From Actinomycetes bacterium (GTDB lineage Bacteria; Actinomycetota; Actinomycetes; Actinomycetales; Microbacteriaceae): 7,421 nucleotides of DNA. Below the pieces are notes generated by a model, which was not told the DNA's origin, made no database searches, and worked only from the letters and a program-made list of their open reading frames with translations. Made by a program: the position numbers and the translations under genes. Of the stretch, positions 6,794 through 7,421 are shown in pieces (within the stretch, counting starts at the first letter, position 1; each line of letters starts with the position of its first letter). Location: NCBI GenBank assembly GCA_023428065.1, contig JAEYZI010000081.1:1-7421 (forward strand), read 5' to 3'.

Positions 6794-7421
6794 TCAGGCG
6801 GTGTTGCGCAGCCGCGCGTGCACCGGGCTGCGGGACGGCAGCGGCGTGCGTCGCAGGATGCCGTCGCCGTCGGGGGCCTCGAGGCAGTAGTCGCCGCCGC
6901 TGCGTCGGATGCGCCATCGGTTGTTGTGGAGGTTCAGGTGGCAGAACCTGCACAGCAATACGCCGTCGTCGACGTCGGTGCGGCCGCGGTGTTCGTCCCA
7001 GTGGTCGATGTGGTGAGCCTCGGTCCAGGACGGTGGCGCCCCGCACATGAGGCAGCCTCCGTCGCGTGCGGTCATCGCGATCCGCTGCTTCTCGCTGAAG
7101 AGTCGCTGCTCGCGCCCGAGGTTGAGCACCTTTCCGTCGCCGTCGAAGAGGATCGGCACGGCGCCGCCGGCGCAGATGTAGCGCTCGGCCGTGGCGATCG
7201 AGACGGCCTCCATCTGGCCTTCGAAGTACGCGGCGCCGGAGCGCCGATGGCCGCGTCGAGGACGGGCACGACGATCGCCGCGGACTCGGGGTCAAGCACC
7301 GCGGTGAGACGCGTCGAGCCGTCGAGCTGCGGCGACACCCGCAGGTATCGGGCGTCGCGCAGGGCGCCTTCCCGTGCGGGGATGCCGGTCGCGTCGAGTT
7401 CGTCGCGGGAGCGCGCCGCCC
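6794..7421 (-). pseudogene. DUF222/13E12-type HNH endonuclease family protein, internally deleted and frameshifted (5' end beyond the window)
   Basis: Two pieces of one family protein lie in different frames. The upstream piece, open from the right edge, reads AARSRDELDATGIPAREG, then RYLRVSPQLDGSTRLTAVLDPESAAIVVPVLDAAIG down to about 7245; this is the DUF222 region. The downstream piece, from about 7240 to the stop at 6794, reads SGAAYFEGQMEAVSIATAERY, then VPILFDGDGKVLNLGREQRLF and the HNH nuclease domain. That domain has CLMC, PPSWTEAHHIDHW (catalytic histidines near 7015), DDGVLLCRFCHLNLHNN (asparagine and final histidine near 6922-6930). From memory, intact members carry roughly 80-100 more residues between these blocks, so the junction looks like an internal deletion that also shifted the frame. 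The downstream frame has a TGA at 7294-7292, so it cannot extend back. An ATG at 7213 could begin a 139-residue stand-alone HNH domain, whose expression is unknown. These genes occur in many copies in Actinobacteria; the natural role is unclear, and an assembly join between paralogues is an alternative. Confidence 0.82.

Noticed and set aside
4446..6890. 814-residue plus-strand open frame opposite mtrB and mtrA
   Set aside because: Composition is biased and non-protein-like, it crosses several genes antisense, and has no motif or plausible start signal.
5976..7295. Extending mtrA upstream to 7295 as a 439-residue fusion with the HNH region
   Set aside because: The extra part is Arg/Pro-rich shadow of the HNH gene; the real protein starts at MNARILVVDDD, ATG 6656, with the expected family length.

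Overview
This is ordinary, well-conserved core genome from a high-GC Gram-positive bacterium (Actinobacteria), with one broken accessory gene at the right edge. Base composition is very GC-rich, codon third positions are almost all G or C, and GTG starts are common. The order mtrA-mtrB-lpqB-comF-hpf-secA matches the classic actinobacterial block; in Mycobacterium the same genes lie in the same order, with one extra gene between lpqB and comF. The type of HNH/DUF222 gene and the wording of several proteins point to Microbacteriaceae, but that family call is inference from memory.

Every real gene is on the minus strand, so transcription runs from right to left. From the right: a DUF222/HNH endonuclease-family gene enters from beyond the window (7421 to 6794) but has lost an internal segment and its frame, so I call it a pseudogene. 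A 137-base gap with a plausible promoter leads to mtrA (6656-5976), then mtrB (5963-4380, 12 bases later, with a strong AGGAGG site) and lpqB (4383-2710, 4-base ATGA overlap with mtrB). comF (2646-1951) follows after 63 bases. A good promoter-like sequence overlaps the comF stop and leads to hpf (1853-1197). After 88 bases comes secA (1108 to the left edge), of which only the first 369 codons are present.

How they work together: MtrB (membrane sensor kinase), MtrA (response regulator) and LpqB (lipoprotein modulator of MtrB) form the cell-envelope and cell-division signalling system of Actinobacteria. ComF is a phosphoribosyltransferase-fold protein of uncertain role outside naturally competent bacteria. 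Long-form HPF silences and dimerises ribosomes under stress. SecA is the motor of the general protein export pathway. I see no RNA genes, CRISPR array, insertion sequence or novel multigene system. The points most worth a second look are the deleted HNH gene, the hpf promoter embedded in the comF stop, and the inverted repeat before secA. The very long plus-strand open frames opposite these genes are GC-driven shadows.
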